From the NCBI RefSeq assembly GCF_963576615.1, contig NC_088711.1:57950248-58014247 (forward strand): 64,000 nt of DNA, read 5' to 3'. How positions within the stretch are numbered: the stretch's first letter is position 1; each line of letters begins with the position of its first letter. Positions 47,449 through 62,400 of the stretch are shown in pieces. Source of the stretch: Watersipora subatra. Lineage: Eukaryota > Bryozoa > Gymnolaemata > Cheilostomatida > Watersiporidae. The notes under the pieces were generated by a model. That model was not told the origin of the DNA and did no database searches. It saw only the letters and a list, made by a program, of their open reading frames with translations. Position numbers and translations under genes: made by a program.

Positions 47449-50400
47449 ATGTCAACAGGAGACTTAATCCATGTTGATGATAATACAGAGCTTGTCAAGA
47501 TATCGAATATCAAGTATCGCTACCTAAACACCAAGTTTCACAAACCTACAGTCAAGCTGTCTGACCACAATGCTGACATAAAGCTAAAAGTTGGTGAGCT
47601 TATAACACATTCATCACAACATTAGAGGTCAGCTAAAGGTCATCCAAAAGTTATATGTAGTAGACAATGTTTGGCAGCCCTGATACGAACAATGAAATTG
47701 TTTGGAGAATAATATAAGGTGTCCTACCTGTTATTATGAGTAGTCATAACTTGTGGTGTGGTGAATAGGTGACCATGTGGAGTGACCAGTGGAGCGGTCA
47801 GGTGGAATCAAGCATTCATAGATGAATTGCACTATTGGTACTATACAATAATCTTTTTAATCTAGGCTATCATTGTTTCAGCAAGAAAATAAGTTGCATT
47901 TAGTGAGTCTTTCAAAAATTTCAATCAAAGGTTAATTCTCACATCAAATGTGTCTACTAACTTATAACCTCTAGCATTGAATCTGAGAGGAGAGAGTTTA
48001 TAGTGAGAGATAGATATTTCTCTGTACATGTACATATGTGTCACTAGAAAGGCTCAAAGTCATTAAAGAATCATACCTTTTAAATGCAATCTTTCAAGTT
48101 TCCCTTTTCAATAATTCAAGTCCAGCGGAAGTTGGATGCGCTATGTCATTATCGGCACATCTCAGTCTGTAAATAGCCATGCATTTCATGGATACCTCTG
48201 GTCCACAGTCTAAAGAAATTGCTCTGCTAGATATAATTAATATATTATTCACAGTTTTTGTTGAGTGCTCAGTTTTAGCAGAAGTTCTTGTAGGCTTATC
48301 CTATTTCTAGAACATTCTATGATTCTAGCTCTGTAAAATGATGTTTATTGCTAAAAATACACAAGCTGTCACATTTTTTCTCTATTTTCAAGCTGATATT
48401 ATTGTTTATAAGTTGATATCCTGTAAGCTGGTTATGCCTTGACTTATCGCTCATGCAACAGGTTGGTGCTTCACTTTGTTCACACACATCAAGATATGTT
48501 TAAACAATAAAACTGCGTAATCATGGTTGGATCTACGTCTTTAGCCATTTTTTATGGTAGTAAATCACTCACAGGGAAATGATTCTTTATTTTGGAGCTG
48601 GTTTTTAGCGGTTTGAACAAATCGCCAATAAATTTTGTATCTTTATCATGTACCATAAATGCTCCCATAATGTATATTTCCTATAACATACATTCCATTT
48701 AACGTGAAGAATTTATGAATAGTTTTTGCTTCGTACTACGTAAAAAATTCCATTTAACGCATAGTTTCATGTCGGTGAAAGTTCTCAAATTCGATTTGAA
48801 TAACAAAATCTTGAATTTGGCCTTAAAAATATTGCTTTCTTTTTTGCCACACCTGGTAAAGAAAATGATATATTTATTTATATTATATATACAGCATAGT
48901 TTTAAGGGAACTGCTTAATAAAGGCTCATTTTCTGGTAGAAAGAGATTGATGCTTCAAGCCTCCTCCATTCCTACTATAGTCGGTCACATACTTTGTATG
49001 TCAATTCTTTCAATCACTTTCCTCATTTGCATATCACTGACTATTTATACAACTCTTGCTTCCTATTTGTTGCATGTTAATTTATTGCATTAGTGCTTTT
49101 GTTAATATCTGACAGCCTCCTTTATGTTCTACTCCTTTTACAGGAAATGAATATTTTAAAGCTCACAAAGATGTTCTCTCGTCTGCTAGTGATTACTTCT
49201 CCGCCATGTTCTCTCACGACATGATGGAGAAGGACAAGGACTACATCGAGCTAAAGGGAATATCTCTAGGGGGATTTCAAATCATGTTGGAATACTTTTA
49301 CCATGGGCACATAACTCTTGTCATGGAAAATGTGCAACATTGCTTAGAGGCGAGCACCTTCTTTCATGTGAGTGTAGTAATAAACAAACAAACGGGTCCA
49401 TAGTAGGTGCTGGAAAAACAGTGATAAGAAAGTCTATGTTCATAGGTGTTGGATTTCGAGGCTTTGTTAAGCATATTCATCACAATTGACCTCTTTTGGA
49501 AGTGATACACATCAGTAAATATTGTTTACTCAGCTGACAATTAAATGTTATCTAATCTTTGTTTGCATCTACTCAAGTGAGTTCTTAAAATCATTATCAC
49601 ATTTCTATGTACCATTTTAGGTGGACTGGTTAACTGGTGTCTGCTCCAACTACATAATGCGCCATCTCTCTGTGGATAATTGTCTCCCCATGTTATCCCT
49701 TGCCGACACCTACTCATTGATGGGTATGCATTTTACATTATTCTGGAGAGTAGGCCATGCATGTGGCATACGTAATGCATATACCTAGTATTATATCTAA
49801 CTAGTACAATATTACCGAAGCCAAAGTACTCCAATATGATGCAATGAATGCTGACAGCTACTGGCAGGTGCTTGTCATCCTTGCTAGTGAATTGAATTGT
49901 CATGTCATTAAACTATCAGTAGGTGTCAGATAAGTAAGGCATTTTAATCCTATTAAAGGACACACATTCGAAGAATCGCAGGTTATATGTACATGTAGAT
50001 CATTATCTATTCTAATATATATATTCTATGATATATATACCATAGAATATATGCACAAGTATATATATACCTGTATATATATAAAATAGGTAAAACAATT
50101 TTAAAGAATACATATTCTTTAAAGCAATTTTACATATTTTATTAATGCTGCTCAATTCAAATATAGAACACATTTGGTTTTGGAGTACGCAACAAACCGT
50201 GTTAGAATACTTACTAGAAAAGTAGTTGAACATGAACCGAGTACACGGATACACTATGAAAACACAAAAATATATTAGCCTATACTAACAGGGTGCTATT
50301 GTTACATAGCCATCAGCCCCAGACCAGAGAGAAAAACATAAACTTTGATATTAACAATGGGAAGTTTTGATAAAATAGAATCAAGTGTCTGTGTTTGTTC

Positions 50401-53400
50401 ACTTCTCTTGTGTGAACCTAAAGCAGAAACAAAATTTGGAGTTGACTTTTATAGAGGTGATGGATTAGTTTCATGTAAACCTTCATGGAATGAAAATAAT
50501 GAAAGCTGTAAAGGCTTTTAAAAAAACCCAAAAAAAAGCCAAAAATTCAAAAAATTGAAGTCAATCTGACAGCAGAAACTCTTCAACATAATATTAGAGG
50601 TTATGAAATGCACATACTTAATGTCTGGTTATATAATACTATGTGCTAACAACAATCTCCTATCATACCTACATAAAATATAAGCAATAAATTACCTGAA
50701 ATTTCGTAGTCACAATGAATTTAACAAAGCTATCGAGCCACTCCGATGAGCTGTAGTGGCGATAAAATGGCGATAAAATGGCGATAAAATGGCGATAATC
50801 TTAAACTCAGCTTTCTAATACGAGTGAAGCCAAATGCAAGAGCAAAAAGGTTACTTGCCACAGCCTTTGCTTTAGTGCTCATGTAAAAGTAAATATAGGC
50901 AAACATTTATTAAAATTATAAAAATTCTACTACTATCTACTAAGTGAACTTCGTATTGCTAAATGATAAACTTGAGTTATTCATGCCTAATTTTAGAACT
51001 AATATAGATACACATCATCTAAGAATAATAAACAGGGTAACAACCAACTGAAAATGTTGCAGCTGCTTGAAAAATGAAGAATGTTGACTTTGTATTTTAC
51101 ATAAATGCATAGTATAACAATCAACAACCTCATAGGCTTCAACTAAATTAACCTATAAAGTATAAATATATAAATATGGTTCCATGCAAAAGAATAAATA
51201 AATCATGCTATAATCAACACAATCAAGAAATATTGAATGAAAATAAAAATACGTATGAGAACTTAATGGATAAAAACATCTGATAGATCGGATAATACCA
51301 AAAAACTGCAAGCTGTACTTCAATTGCTCCCACAGATTCATGCGCGTGAAAACTAATTTGCAAACTGGAGTTGTGTTCTCTAGACAACTCTAGTAAACTA
51401 ACGTACTAATATAGGCAATCAGGGAATTATCCGGTCCATCACACGAATTAAAGCTGGCCCAATGCGTGCAGCAATCGTTTTTTCATATCGGAAGAGTCCT
51501 AACACGTGAAACAATTGCAAAGCACGCCTATCTATTTTATGTGTAGACGTGATATACATATAGGTGGATATGGGTCTGAAATAGGGTGTTGATTTGCAGC
51601 ACAAATTATTTAGCCCATTAGCATTTGTCCGGTGCTATAAGTACATATATGACCTGACCAATGCTATATAAATATAGTGGTATAAATCTAAGATCGAAGT
51701 ACAAAGCCTGTAGGTAGTTTTGCATGCTGTTGATTGTCTAGTGTGCAGGAAGTTTGAAGCTAATTAGAATATCTCATCATATTAGTGGTTTGTGGAGGAA
51801 GCGGAGGCGACGGGTTGAATGTATCTTTATTGCTGTCATATTCATCAACCAGTGACAACTATTAACGAGTGCTTTCATACTGAGGAGTCTTCAGACAAGT
51901 ATTGTAAAATTCATCTGCCACACTCAGAGCATCTCAGCTTAGGATTGTTACAGCGCTGCTCGGTTTTTATCTGTTTACTGATGAGTATTTTTATGGCTCC
52001 ATACTATTATTTTCTGTAGATTTAGTCAAAGATATGTACAGCTTTATTGGACATCAGGCCCTCAGGCTAATGGAGACCAGCTTGGTACCTGAGCTACCTT
52101 ATGAAGTCATTGAGCAGCTATTGGCTGGTGACTATTATGTTGACATACAAGAAGAGTCATTACTTAGTCTCCTTATTCAGTGGGCTAACTTTGACTTCCA
52201 GGTATTTATATTATAATCTATGTCTATGCGCATTATAACATATTATGCATAATTCATATTTGTTCTAGAAATATATACTTCTATGTTTGATAAAGTATTT
52301 TATATTTCTAAATAAAATTGTTTGTAAGATGTTTTATGGCGATTGCTCATCTTTTGCATTCCTTTTATCATTTGGATGCAACTAGCAGGATGATGAGTGT
52401 GATGACGACTTTGTTACATTGTGGAGTCGTATGAACTTGCTCGGGTATACCTGAACTTGATAACAATGTAGCTTTGGCAGCCGGAAAGAACTAATTGTTG
52501 TTGACAGAGAAGAAAACACTTTTCTCTCTTGGTTAGCAGGGATTACTGAAGTTTCAATATCCAACTTTCTAACTGTCAAGACTCGCTGCTGTCAAGACTT
52601 GTTGCCATGGCTGATCGCTCAATAAGTGTTGTTAGAGTTTACACTGATATTTCTACTAAGACCTTTCTGTAAACCCAATATCTGTGCTTGTCTATATGAC
52701 TGTGTTGTCTCATTTGATTGCCTGACTCTCTAACTATGGTATCATTTATTGTTGTTTTTGATCTAATGTGCATTTCTAAACAAATGACAATTTGCACAGG
52801 GTCTGGATTGTGAACATTATTTCCTTAAATGGCTCTTTTTTTCGGTGGCTGAAAGCTCCTTATTGTTGCTTATTTCATCTTGTTGTTATTATCTTTTTAA
52901 TGCACTTTTTGCCGAGTAGAAAAGGGTATGCTTCTTTTCAGCCCTGTTTTTCAGTTTTTATTGCTATTTAGCATGAAGGAAAATACATCATCAGTTTCTC
53001 TACTCAACATACTTTGGGAAACTCAAGTTTTATCCAGTTTTATTTTTACTGAGAACTCGCAAGTTTTACTTGGAAAACTTGTCAAGTTTCACTTTCTGGT
53101 AAAGGATTTGACGCTTGCTCCGGCAATACACTTTTTTCTAAAAAAACGTGTTCTAAAATTACCTGTTGCTGAAGAGAAACAGTTACCTGTTTATTGTAGA
53201 GCCGTGAGCCTCTGCTGTCGAAGTTGCTTCTTCACATCAAGTTTCATTTGATGACACCTGATGAGCTTGAGAACATTCCGGAAGATCTGCTAAAGTATGA
53301 TAAAATAAAGGACAAGGTGGAGATGGCTAAAAGCCTCTGGCAGGAGCCGCACAAGTATGTAAATCAAGAGTTGCCTGTTCATGGCCATGTAGATTGGTGG

Positions 53401-56400
53401 CATGAGAAGATAACTCTTTTTGAGACGCATAAGCCATTTAGCAAATTTTTATTAACTTCTTAACTCAAGTAAATGATCTTTGGTTGAAAATATGAATGAT
53501 ATAATATGTAATTAAAATTATTTATAATCTGCTCTATGGCGGAAAGCCAATTTTCCCTAAAGGACAAAAATTGGGTCAAAATGTGACAGTTTTGGATTTT
53601 AGGTTTACCTACACTGAAGTTGCATTTTATCAGGTTTTAAGGTAGCTAAGAATTCTGGATTTAGCTTAATTAATTTGTTAGAATTTTACAATTTTAATGC
53701 AATATATGATCTACATAGTGTAAGGCATCTTAGTTTGCAAAATTTTGAAGATATTAGCGTTATCAAAAAACTGAGTTCCAGGCATGTCTTTTTGAATGCC
53801 ACGTAAAAGCTCCAATTTCCATTGAAAAAGATTACTTGTCACAAGGTTTGAACTAATCAGCTTTAACATTTTAGCCACTGACTTCATAGTCTAGAAGAAT
53901 CACCAGCTACTGCTGTCAATGTCATACTAAAGCCTCTAGCATAGGCAGTGTTACTGTTGCCATGACGACCAGTGTTACTAATAGCAATGCAAGTCTGTGC
54001 TGAGTCATCAATAGAAACTGGAGGCTGTTAGTTGCAGTTTCCTGATTGACTTGCTCTTCCCTAGTACTATCTTTTGAGGCAACAACAATGATTAGATATC
54101 TAATAGAATATAATTTGTTATAAATAATAAATGCAACTTTTAACAAGAATGAGTTGTGACCTAATTTACTCGCTTCACCCAATAAGATCAATAACCTTTT
54201 TCTGAAGTGTTGGTTCTTACTCTAAATGAATATGGTTTGCTGTGTCATTAAAACATGTACTCACTTTATTATCTGTGTTTGGAAAGCGACATGACCTTGC
54301 TGGTAAAAAATATACTGTGTTGAAAAACATTGAAACTTCTCTTTAAAAGATGCAAAGTTTCAACACAGATCACATGTAATAAGTTTATTCACCGATGCCA
54401 ATCGAAATAATTTTTTTTCAGACACTTTAAAGCCATAAGATACAGCTTGTCACTACTACTATGGTAGACCACCCAGGTTGCGTGATGCCAAAGAGAGAGA
54501 ATTAAGCTTGTAAATTAATAATTTGAATCTAGATGACTAAACACGAGGAAATGTCTTGACACGCTTGCGATTAGTAAGAATGGACTTTACCAAAGGAAGA
54601 GCAGGTCCCACTGATTGCTGTTTGATTTGACAATCTGAAATGGTATTTTTCAGTCAATGAATACAGGTATATGTGCCCAACCGTCATAATGTTACTGTTA
54701 TCTTTTTCATATATATAGATGGAGCATTTCCAATGAAGAGCTCTCCGGAAGGGGAGGAAGGGAAGTGCTCTTTCTTGTATCAGAGTGGAATGCTAACAGT
54801 GTAACCCTCATTGACCTCAACCATCCTCATGTGCATTCTGAGGAATTTGGGCTACTGGATCAGAATTCTTTGGCTGACTTTACAAGTCTGGTAGCGTGTG
54901 GTAAGGTTGCTCCTTCTGACCTGTGTATTAAATGCTGTCGATAGTCTGCTGCAAGCTTGTAACAGTTGCTATTTCATTTATTTATGTTGGCTGGGTTCAC
55001 TCTTGTTTAGGTATGCTTAGTCTCTTTAGAATGATGATACGGATATAAAATGTATCAAGATCTTTAGCTATCATATTTTTAAATTCTTTGCAGCTTGATT
55101 ATAATAATGTGTTTTTAATATAATTATTTTATGTACAATGTAGGCAGTAACTTTAGCGAAACATTGAACAAGCTCTGCTTGTTTGAACCAGCTACCAAGA
55201 ATGCTTGTGAAGTCTCTAAAGCTGTAATAAACCTTGTAGTTGTCATCTCCCATTTTTGCCTGATTTTAGCTGCCAAAGTTTCATCATTTTGAAAAATAAA
55301 AAAGTTTTGCAGTGTCTTGAGCTATTGTTTCAAATAGAATATCAATTTAATATGATAAATTTCATACTCGTCTCACATTGTCAGCCATAACATCTGTCTG
55401 TACTAACTGTTCCTAAACCATTCAACTTCTCCCTATCCCTAGTGAGGTAATCTCTAGGAGCTTTTCAGTAACTCCTGCCTGCCACCTCCTGCTCCATCAT
55501 TGTCTCTATTACCCTGGTTATCACTCTTCTGATAAAATTCAACTACCATCTCTTATTTTTAAAGCCCTATCATATCGTTTTATTAACTTTTCACCAATTC
55601 TTCAAATTTTGCCATATTTCTGGTGTACTTGTTTTGGATTCTGTTCTCTCTAATGTTCCAATCACTCATCATCCTATTTGTCCATATTTTGCTTTTTCGT
55701 CGCTGCCATTATTTTCTATCATGAAATTGCTGTCCTCTGAGGACTTGTTAATTTTTCCCTTTACTTTAGTTGACATTTTTCATCTTCAAGACACCCAGCT
55801 ATTTTTTTCTAGCCCACCTAATCTGCTTATATGTATCTCTTCACTTCCTGCTCAGTGTTTCCATTAGGGCTAATTCCTGGTCCTGCATGCTTGCAACACA
55901 TGTTATAAAAATAGTAAATGTATTCCAAGTATCTCCTGTTGCTGTAGAAAATGTTGAAAAATAGTTTCAGTGTTTATGTTGTATTTTCTACTAGACTTCC
56001 GTGAAAGGCACCAGCATGTTTGTGAAGCTAAAGTCTGCATTTATAAAATAACAGAAAAATTGTCAAAAGTATCACTTACATTCATAGTTCCAATAATTTT
56101 ATGTTTCAACTGTAAAATTATGTGGTATTTGCCGAAAAATGCATTAGTTTCATCAGTCTGAGAAAAGATATTTACAGAAGTTTATGTGCTTTGCAATATC
56201 AGGGCTGATACACATGCAATTTTACCTGTTTACAAAATTTCATTATCCTTGAACATTGCAAGTCAAGTTTACGGTTCCTATTAAAATGTTAATATATATA
56301 ATGGGAGTTAACTGCCTGTGTTCACATGACATCCACAGAACAATCGATGATGATTTTATGGTCTGTCATGTAGGTGGCTTTCTCTATGCAATCGGTGGTT

Positions 56401-59400
56401 ACAATATGGACCTGGAGCCGACCAATCAGCTTCTAATGTATGACCCGAGGCTCAGGCTGTGGCTCCAATTTCCCCCCATGAAGCGCAGTCGGGAAAACTT
56501 CCGAGTCGTAACTCTCGGTAAAAAACTTTATTCTATTGGTGGCTCATCGCTTACTGCCAGCCAATCAGCCACAGCGTCACTAAATGAAGAAGGTACTAGG
56601 ACTGCGGAAGATGCAGAGTCTGTGCAAGAAGCAGCCGGAGTGGTCGCATCAAGAACCGTAACCCTACGGTCTTGTGAGAGGTAACGGAATGAATCTGGGA
56701 TGCCATTTCAAGCTCTCAATGGATGGAGAAATATTGAGCTGTCTCTGTGAACTCTGTTTTCACAAGGATGTGGTTCATGGCGCAAAGTAATGTCTGTAGC
56801 TCGTTTGCACCAAACGTGGTAATCTATGTACACAATCTTGTAGAGATTAAAGTGAAGTTTTGTGAGAGGCGTAAGTTGTATGAATAACTGAATAGCATCT
56901 ATCCACCTCCGTGACCATAGATACGTCGAGCTATGCATATCCGTGCAGAGCAACTCCAGTGTAATTAGAGTTGCTACCTACGTTATTTTAACATTCCTTA
57001 TTCAAACTGGCTTAGTTTATAAATAGAATAACTAATCAGTTACTTTTTCCAGAATGTACACTTACCTCTCTTCATTGAGTAGTTGTTGAGCTGCTTCCTT
57101 AGTTTTATCCATACAGGGCAAAGCCTAAGTTATGTAACAATGCCGTGCGTAATGTCGCTTTAGCTTGATGATAGACAACACATTTTAGGGTATCTGACCG
57201 CTTCATTATTTCTCTAATACGAAACTATGTTAGTTGATTGATCATGTTATATGTTATAACATATAACATGTTATAAGATATAACAGGTTATAAGATATAA
57301 TATGTTATACGCGAAGTTTGTTCTCTTTGTTTTTTATCGGAAGATACTTACCTTGAGTCGTGCTGTGCTGTCCGTCTCATTCGTGTCTTGGAAATTTTTG
57401 TTCCAGCCTTCGGCCTTTTTAGTGATCTGATGACACAATACCGACAACTTGTTTCCAGTTGAGAATTTTTCGCAATTCTGAGGAGTTCTCTAAAACTTTA
57501 CTATCACAATACCCTCTGCGCCTTTAATGACTGAGAGGTATTTATTTACACGTATCTGTGTTTTAGCTATGATCCTGAGGCTAACAAATGGACAGATATT
57601 CCTTCGCTGCCCCATGGCTTGTTTGCCCATGCTGCCTGTGTGCACAATGGAAGTATATATGTAACCGGAGGTGTCACTGATAACCTTTCTGATCCTGTCC
57701 CGGTGGGTTGTCTCCGCATGCCTCCTTTTCTATAATAATAGCCATCATTTCTGAGTTGTTACTTTTTTATTTGAGCAAGTGAGAGTCATGTATATAGGTG
57801 TGCTGTGATTCCATATATATAATATATATATTATATATATAATCATATACCTAAAATAATTGCAATTGTGTGCCTTTTCCAGATTTTGAGCGCATGAAAT
57901 AGTGTGCCTTGTTTGTACTATTTGCACAGACACATGGAATTGTGTCCTCTATGTGCACTATTCCTAAGAATGGAGTTCCTGCCTATATAAAATTTTGATG
58001 TGAATTATGAATTTTTATTTAGGGCCTGACACAGAAACAGTTTATTTCTCTGAGTTATAAGCAAAGGTATCTTTAGAAATCAGAGATAAAATATGAATGT
58101 GTTGATGGAACCCGTGGAGTTGTCTTCCCTAAACTTTGGAAATATTTAATCCACCTCCATGTAACTGGTTGACTCTTTTAGAGTATTCTACTTCCAAATA
58201 CGTATTTAAACTGGTTTAGTTAGTAAAATAGGAAAATTAGCCTTTTACTTTATGTAAAGTATATACCTGCCTTAGTAGTTTAATAGTTGCTTCAATGTTT
58301 ACGCTTCCACTAACTGAATGCCCGCATTTAACGGGGAATAAAAACACAGCTTATAAACATTACCTTACTTACTACATTACCTGCAATTGTTTTTATTACC
58401 TGTGCAAAGCCAGGTGTTCACCTAGTGAGGCCAGCTGGTGATCGTTATGTGTGACACCACGCCGTGATGCGTACTTTAACCGATGTAATGAATATCTTCA
58501 CCATTATTGCTCAGTTGAATGTATAGTCAAATTGATAAGTTTGATGCCACCAGAACTGGAGGTTCCTAATTCAAATAATTTGCAAAGTGGGTTTTTCATT
58601 CCTAGAACTTTGTTGCTATAACTGGACGGACAGACACTGAGATTAATATATATAGACTAGCTGAATGGCCGTCATTGCACGGGTAAGAAAATTATTACTC
58701 AATGAATTTGAGTACATTACCTGGTAAGCTAGTAAAGTTACTAAAACAATTGCCGTGTTTGCAGACAGGTTAATAATCGTTCCTTTATGCGTAGCTATCA
58801 ACCGTGCTAGTTAATGACCCAAAGCGCGAGCATTTTAACTGATGTAATGAATGTCATAACAGTCACTAATTGCTTGGGTTCCCTAGTCTAATGGTTTAGT
58901 TTAGATCTGGAGGTTCCGAGATCAAATCCAGTGCCTTGCGGATTTTTGATTGCTGGATTTTAATCACTATAACTGGACACAGGTTTTAGCAACAAGAAGA
59001 CAAACACTCAGATTCATATATAGATATACATAAGTGAAACCTTGACTTATGATCACATTGATTTATGAATTTTTGAGAATATGGATACTAGGTCAATGCC
59101 CGGCATTGCATGGGTAATAATAAAGTTTTTGCACAGAAAATTTATTTCAATCTACATATGGGCGTGTCCATAAATAATAATTTGACATTTAGAGTTATTT
59201 GATGCCAACTACGCATGCACATATTCTCCCACTATAAAACTCTTTGAATTAATTGATGCCGTATTTTCTTGGCTTTCAGATAATATAAAGTTTGCTGCTT
59301 TCAAAATAGTAATTCTGGAGCTATGAAGTGCAACTTGCGTAAATAATATGACATTTTGTGATGTCCCATTGCACTTCACAGCTCTGGAACTACTATTTTG

Positions 59401-62400
59401 AAAGCAGTAACTTTTATATTATCTGAAAGCCAAGAAAATACCGCATCAATTAATTCAAAGAATTTTATAATGTTAGCAAATGTGCATGCGTAGTTGGCAT
59501 CAAAGAACTCTAAATGTCAAATTATTATTCAGGAACACGCCCATATACAACATTTACTATTCTAACTTCTAAATGAAGGTGTTTATTTCTGTATGTGCTC
59601 TGAGTCTAAGTTCATGCTGTACATGTATACATTTATTTATAGCATTTTGGAAAAGTCTGGGCATGTATTTTTCTTCTAGTATGTTGACAGTCCCGTGCAT
59701 CATTAAAGAATGACCGGTGTGATAAGTTTGTCTACACTTATTCCATAGTATGACAAGGTGGGCCCTTGTCATACTATTATTCCATAGTATGACAAGGGCG
59801 TAGTGATTAGCTTGCCTGTCTGCAAAACTGGTATTTCCGAGTGCAATTCCAGTGCGAAGCGGATCTTACGTTCCTAGTAGTTTACGGGAATGTATTTCAA
59901 TCGCTATAGCTGGACATACAACAGACCAGCAGACCAACAAACACCTAAATTTATATATATAGATTTGCTCCAACATCAATAGTTTTAATATACAAACAAA
60001 ATCGCAAAATGAATTATCTTCGTATATCGATGTCTGACCGTACATGTATTTTCACTGTATGAAGGTTGCATATATAAGGCAGGTATAATATACTACATAC
60101 GACTATTGATTTTGCTCCGAGAGGCTCAAGGTTGTAACAATGTGATCATTCTCTGAAAAGTTTGTAGCTTCAATGGTGTGGCCATGCTTGGGCAGGTGGG
60201 TGGCCGCGCTGTTGCGGTTGTACTCTAGGATGTGTGTCACTACAATACTATAGCCATGCTATCTAATCTCAGCAATTTCCATATTGTTACTATCGGCTAA
60301 TAGAGCATTCCTACACATGAGAACTGACACGTGCTCATGTTGGCTCGAGTTATCAAACAGGAAACCCAAATGAGATATTAATATTCATGTTCTGACATCG
60401 CTACCTGCTTTCAGTAACACGCTCTGGTCAGGAAGCTATTTAAATATTGAATGTGTGTTTATAGGGTGTATAAATCTAGCAAATATGGCTGATGAAAGAG
60501 GCAGCATAATAATCTAGCTCTCTAGTCAATGAGTGACGCTGAAAAGTGCTCAAGAGGTTGTGAATAGCTGGAACTTATGGCCCAGTTATTCACAAGTCAA
60601 TCTCAGAGGAGAGAATTGAGTTGGTCAGTCGCAAGAAAGAAGGAGGAGTGTCTAACTTCACTTTCTATCTTGGTGATTGTGTTGGCTGTGTGCTTTAGCC
60701 TTTATCTAGCACCAGTTGGCCGGTTTTTGAAGTGCGCCTGGATATGCTGCTCACAAAATTTTCTTATGTACTGGCTGCACTACAGATTAGAGTAGTTCCA
60801 CTGTTACGTGAAATGTTATTGCAGCATCCTGTCTGAAGGCAGCACAACACGTAAAATAGAAGTAAGCCATGTTGAATAGACATCATAACAACAGTAGTGA
60901 GGAGTGGCGCGCGGACATTATATATAACAATGCAGGGTTACCACTTTGAAACGTGCCAATCAGGAATTTTGTGACCTAAAAATTACAGACCTAAACATTT
61001 ACAATTGCCTTTACCTGTTAATTTACTGACATAAAATTTCAGAAAATCTCTGCTTTATGAAAATCTCTGTTCTACAACCAATAGTTTGTAGTTGTTCAAA
61101 ACGTTGCAATTTAACAAGTACAAGTGAAGAAATCAGTAAAAATCAAAAAGTACAAAATAAAACATCAAAATGATTAAAACTATTGAAATACTAGCTATCA
61201 AAGTTTTTTAATATTTAGTTATTAAAAAATTATACTAGTTAATATTTTTCTAGTTATATGATTATTTAAACTATTAACTAGTTTAACGCTAATCTACAGA
61301 TAATTTATATTAGAGTATATTACACAGAATATTATAGAGTATATTACACAGAATATTATAGAGTATATTACACAGAATATTATAGAGTATATTACACAGA
61401 ATGTTATAGAGTATATTACACAGAATATTATAGAGTATATTACACAGAATATTATAGAGTATATTACACAGAATATTATAGAGTATATTACACAGAATAT
61501 TATAGAGTATATTGCACACAGAATATTATAGAGTATATTACTCAGAATATTATAGAGTATATTACACAGAATATTATAGAGTATATTACACAGAATATTA
61601 TAGAGTATATTACACAGAATATTATAGAGTATATTACACAGAATATTATAGAGTATATTACACAGAATGTTATAGAGTATATTACACAGAATATTATAGA
61701 GTATATTACACAGAATATTATAGAGTATATTACACAGAATATTATAGAGTATATTACACAGAATATTATAGAGTATATTACACAGAATATTATAGAGTAT
61801 ATTACACAAATTTTATTATAGAGTATATTACACAGAATATTATAGAGTATATTACACAGAATATTATAGAGTATATTACACAGAATATTATAGAGTATAT
61901 TACACAGAATATTATAGAGATATTACACAGAATATTATAGATTATATTACACAGAATATTATAGAGTATATTACACAGAATATTATAGAGTATATTACAC
62001 AGAATATTATAGAGTATATTACACAGAATATTATAGAGTATTTTACACAGAATATTATAGAGTATATTACACAGAATATTATAGAGTATATTACACAGAA
62101 TGTTATAGAGTATATTACACAGAATATTATAGAGTATATTACACAGAATATTATAGAGTATATTACACAGAATATTATAGAGTATATTACACAGAATATT
62201 ATAGAGTATATTACACAGAATATTATAGAGTATATTACACAGAATATTATAGAGATATTACACAGAATATTATAGATTATATTACACAGAATATTATAGA
62301 GTATATTACACAGAATATTATAGAGTATATTACACAGAATATTATAGAGTATATTACACAGAATGTTATAGAGTATATTACACAGAATATTATAGAGTAT

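Noticed and set aside
52390-52455. Acidic open stretch after AG at ~52388 in kelch intron 4
   Set aside because: It soon meets a stop and does not resemble BACK; exon 4 to exon 5 joins in phase without it.
55143-55206. Possible extra kelch exon after an AG at ~55143
   Set aside because: Exons 6 and 7 join directly in frame to a complete blade start (VACGGFLYAIGGY); an extra exon would break it.
61294-61940. Long open frames on both strands (up to 171 codons) over the 24-bp array
   Set aside because: The period is a multiple of three and lacks stops in these frames; the octapeptide repeats are a by-product of the satellite.
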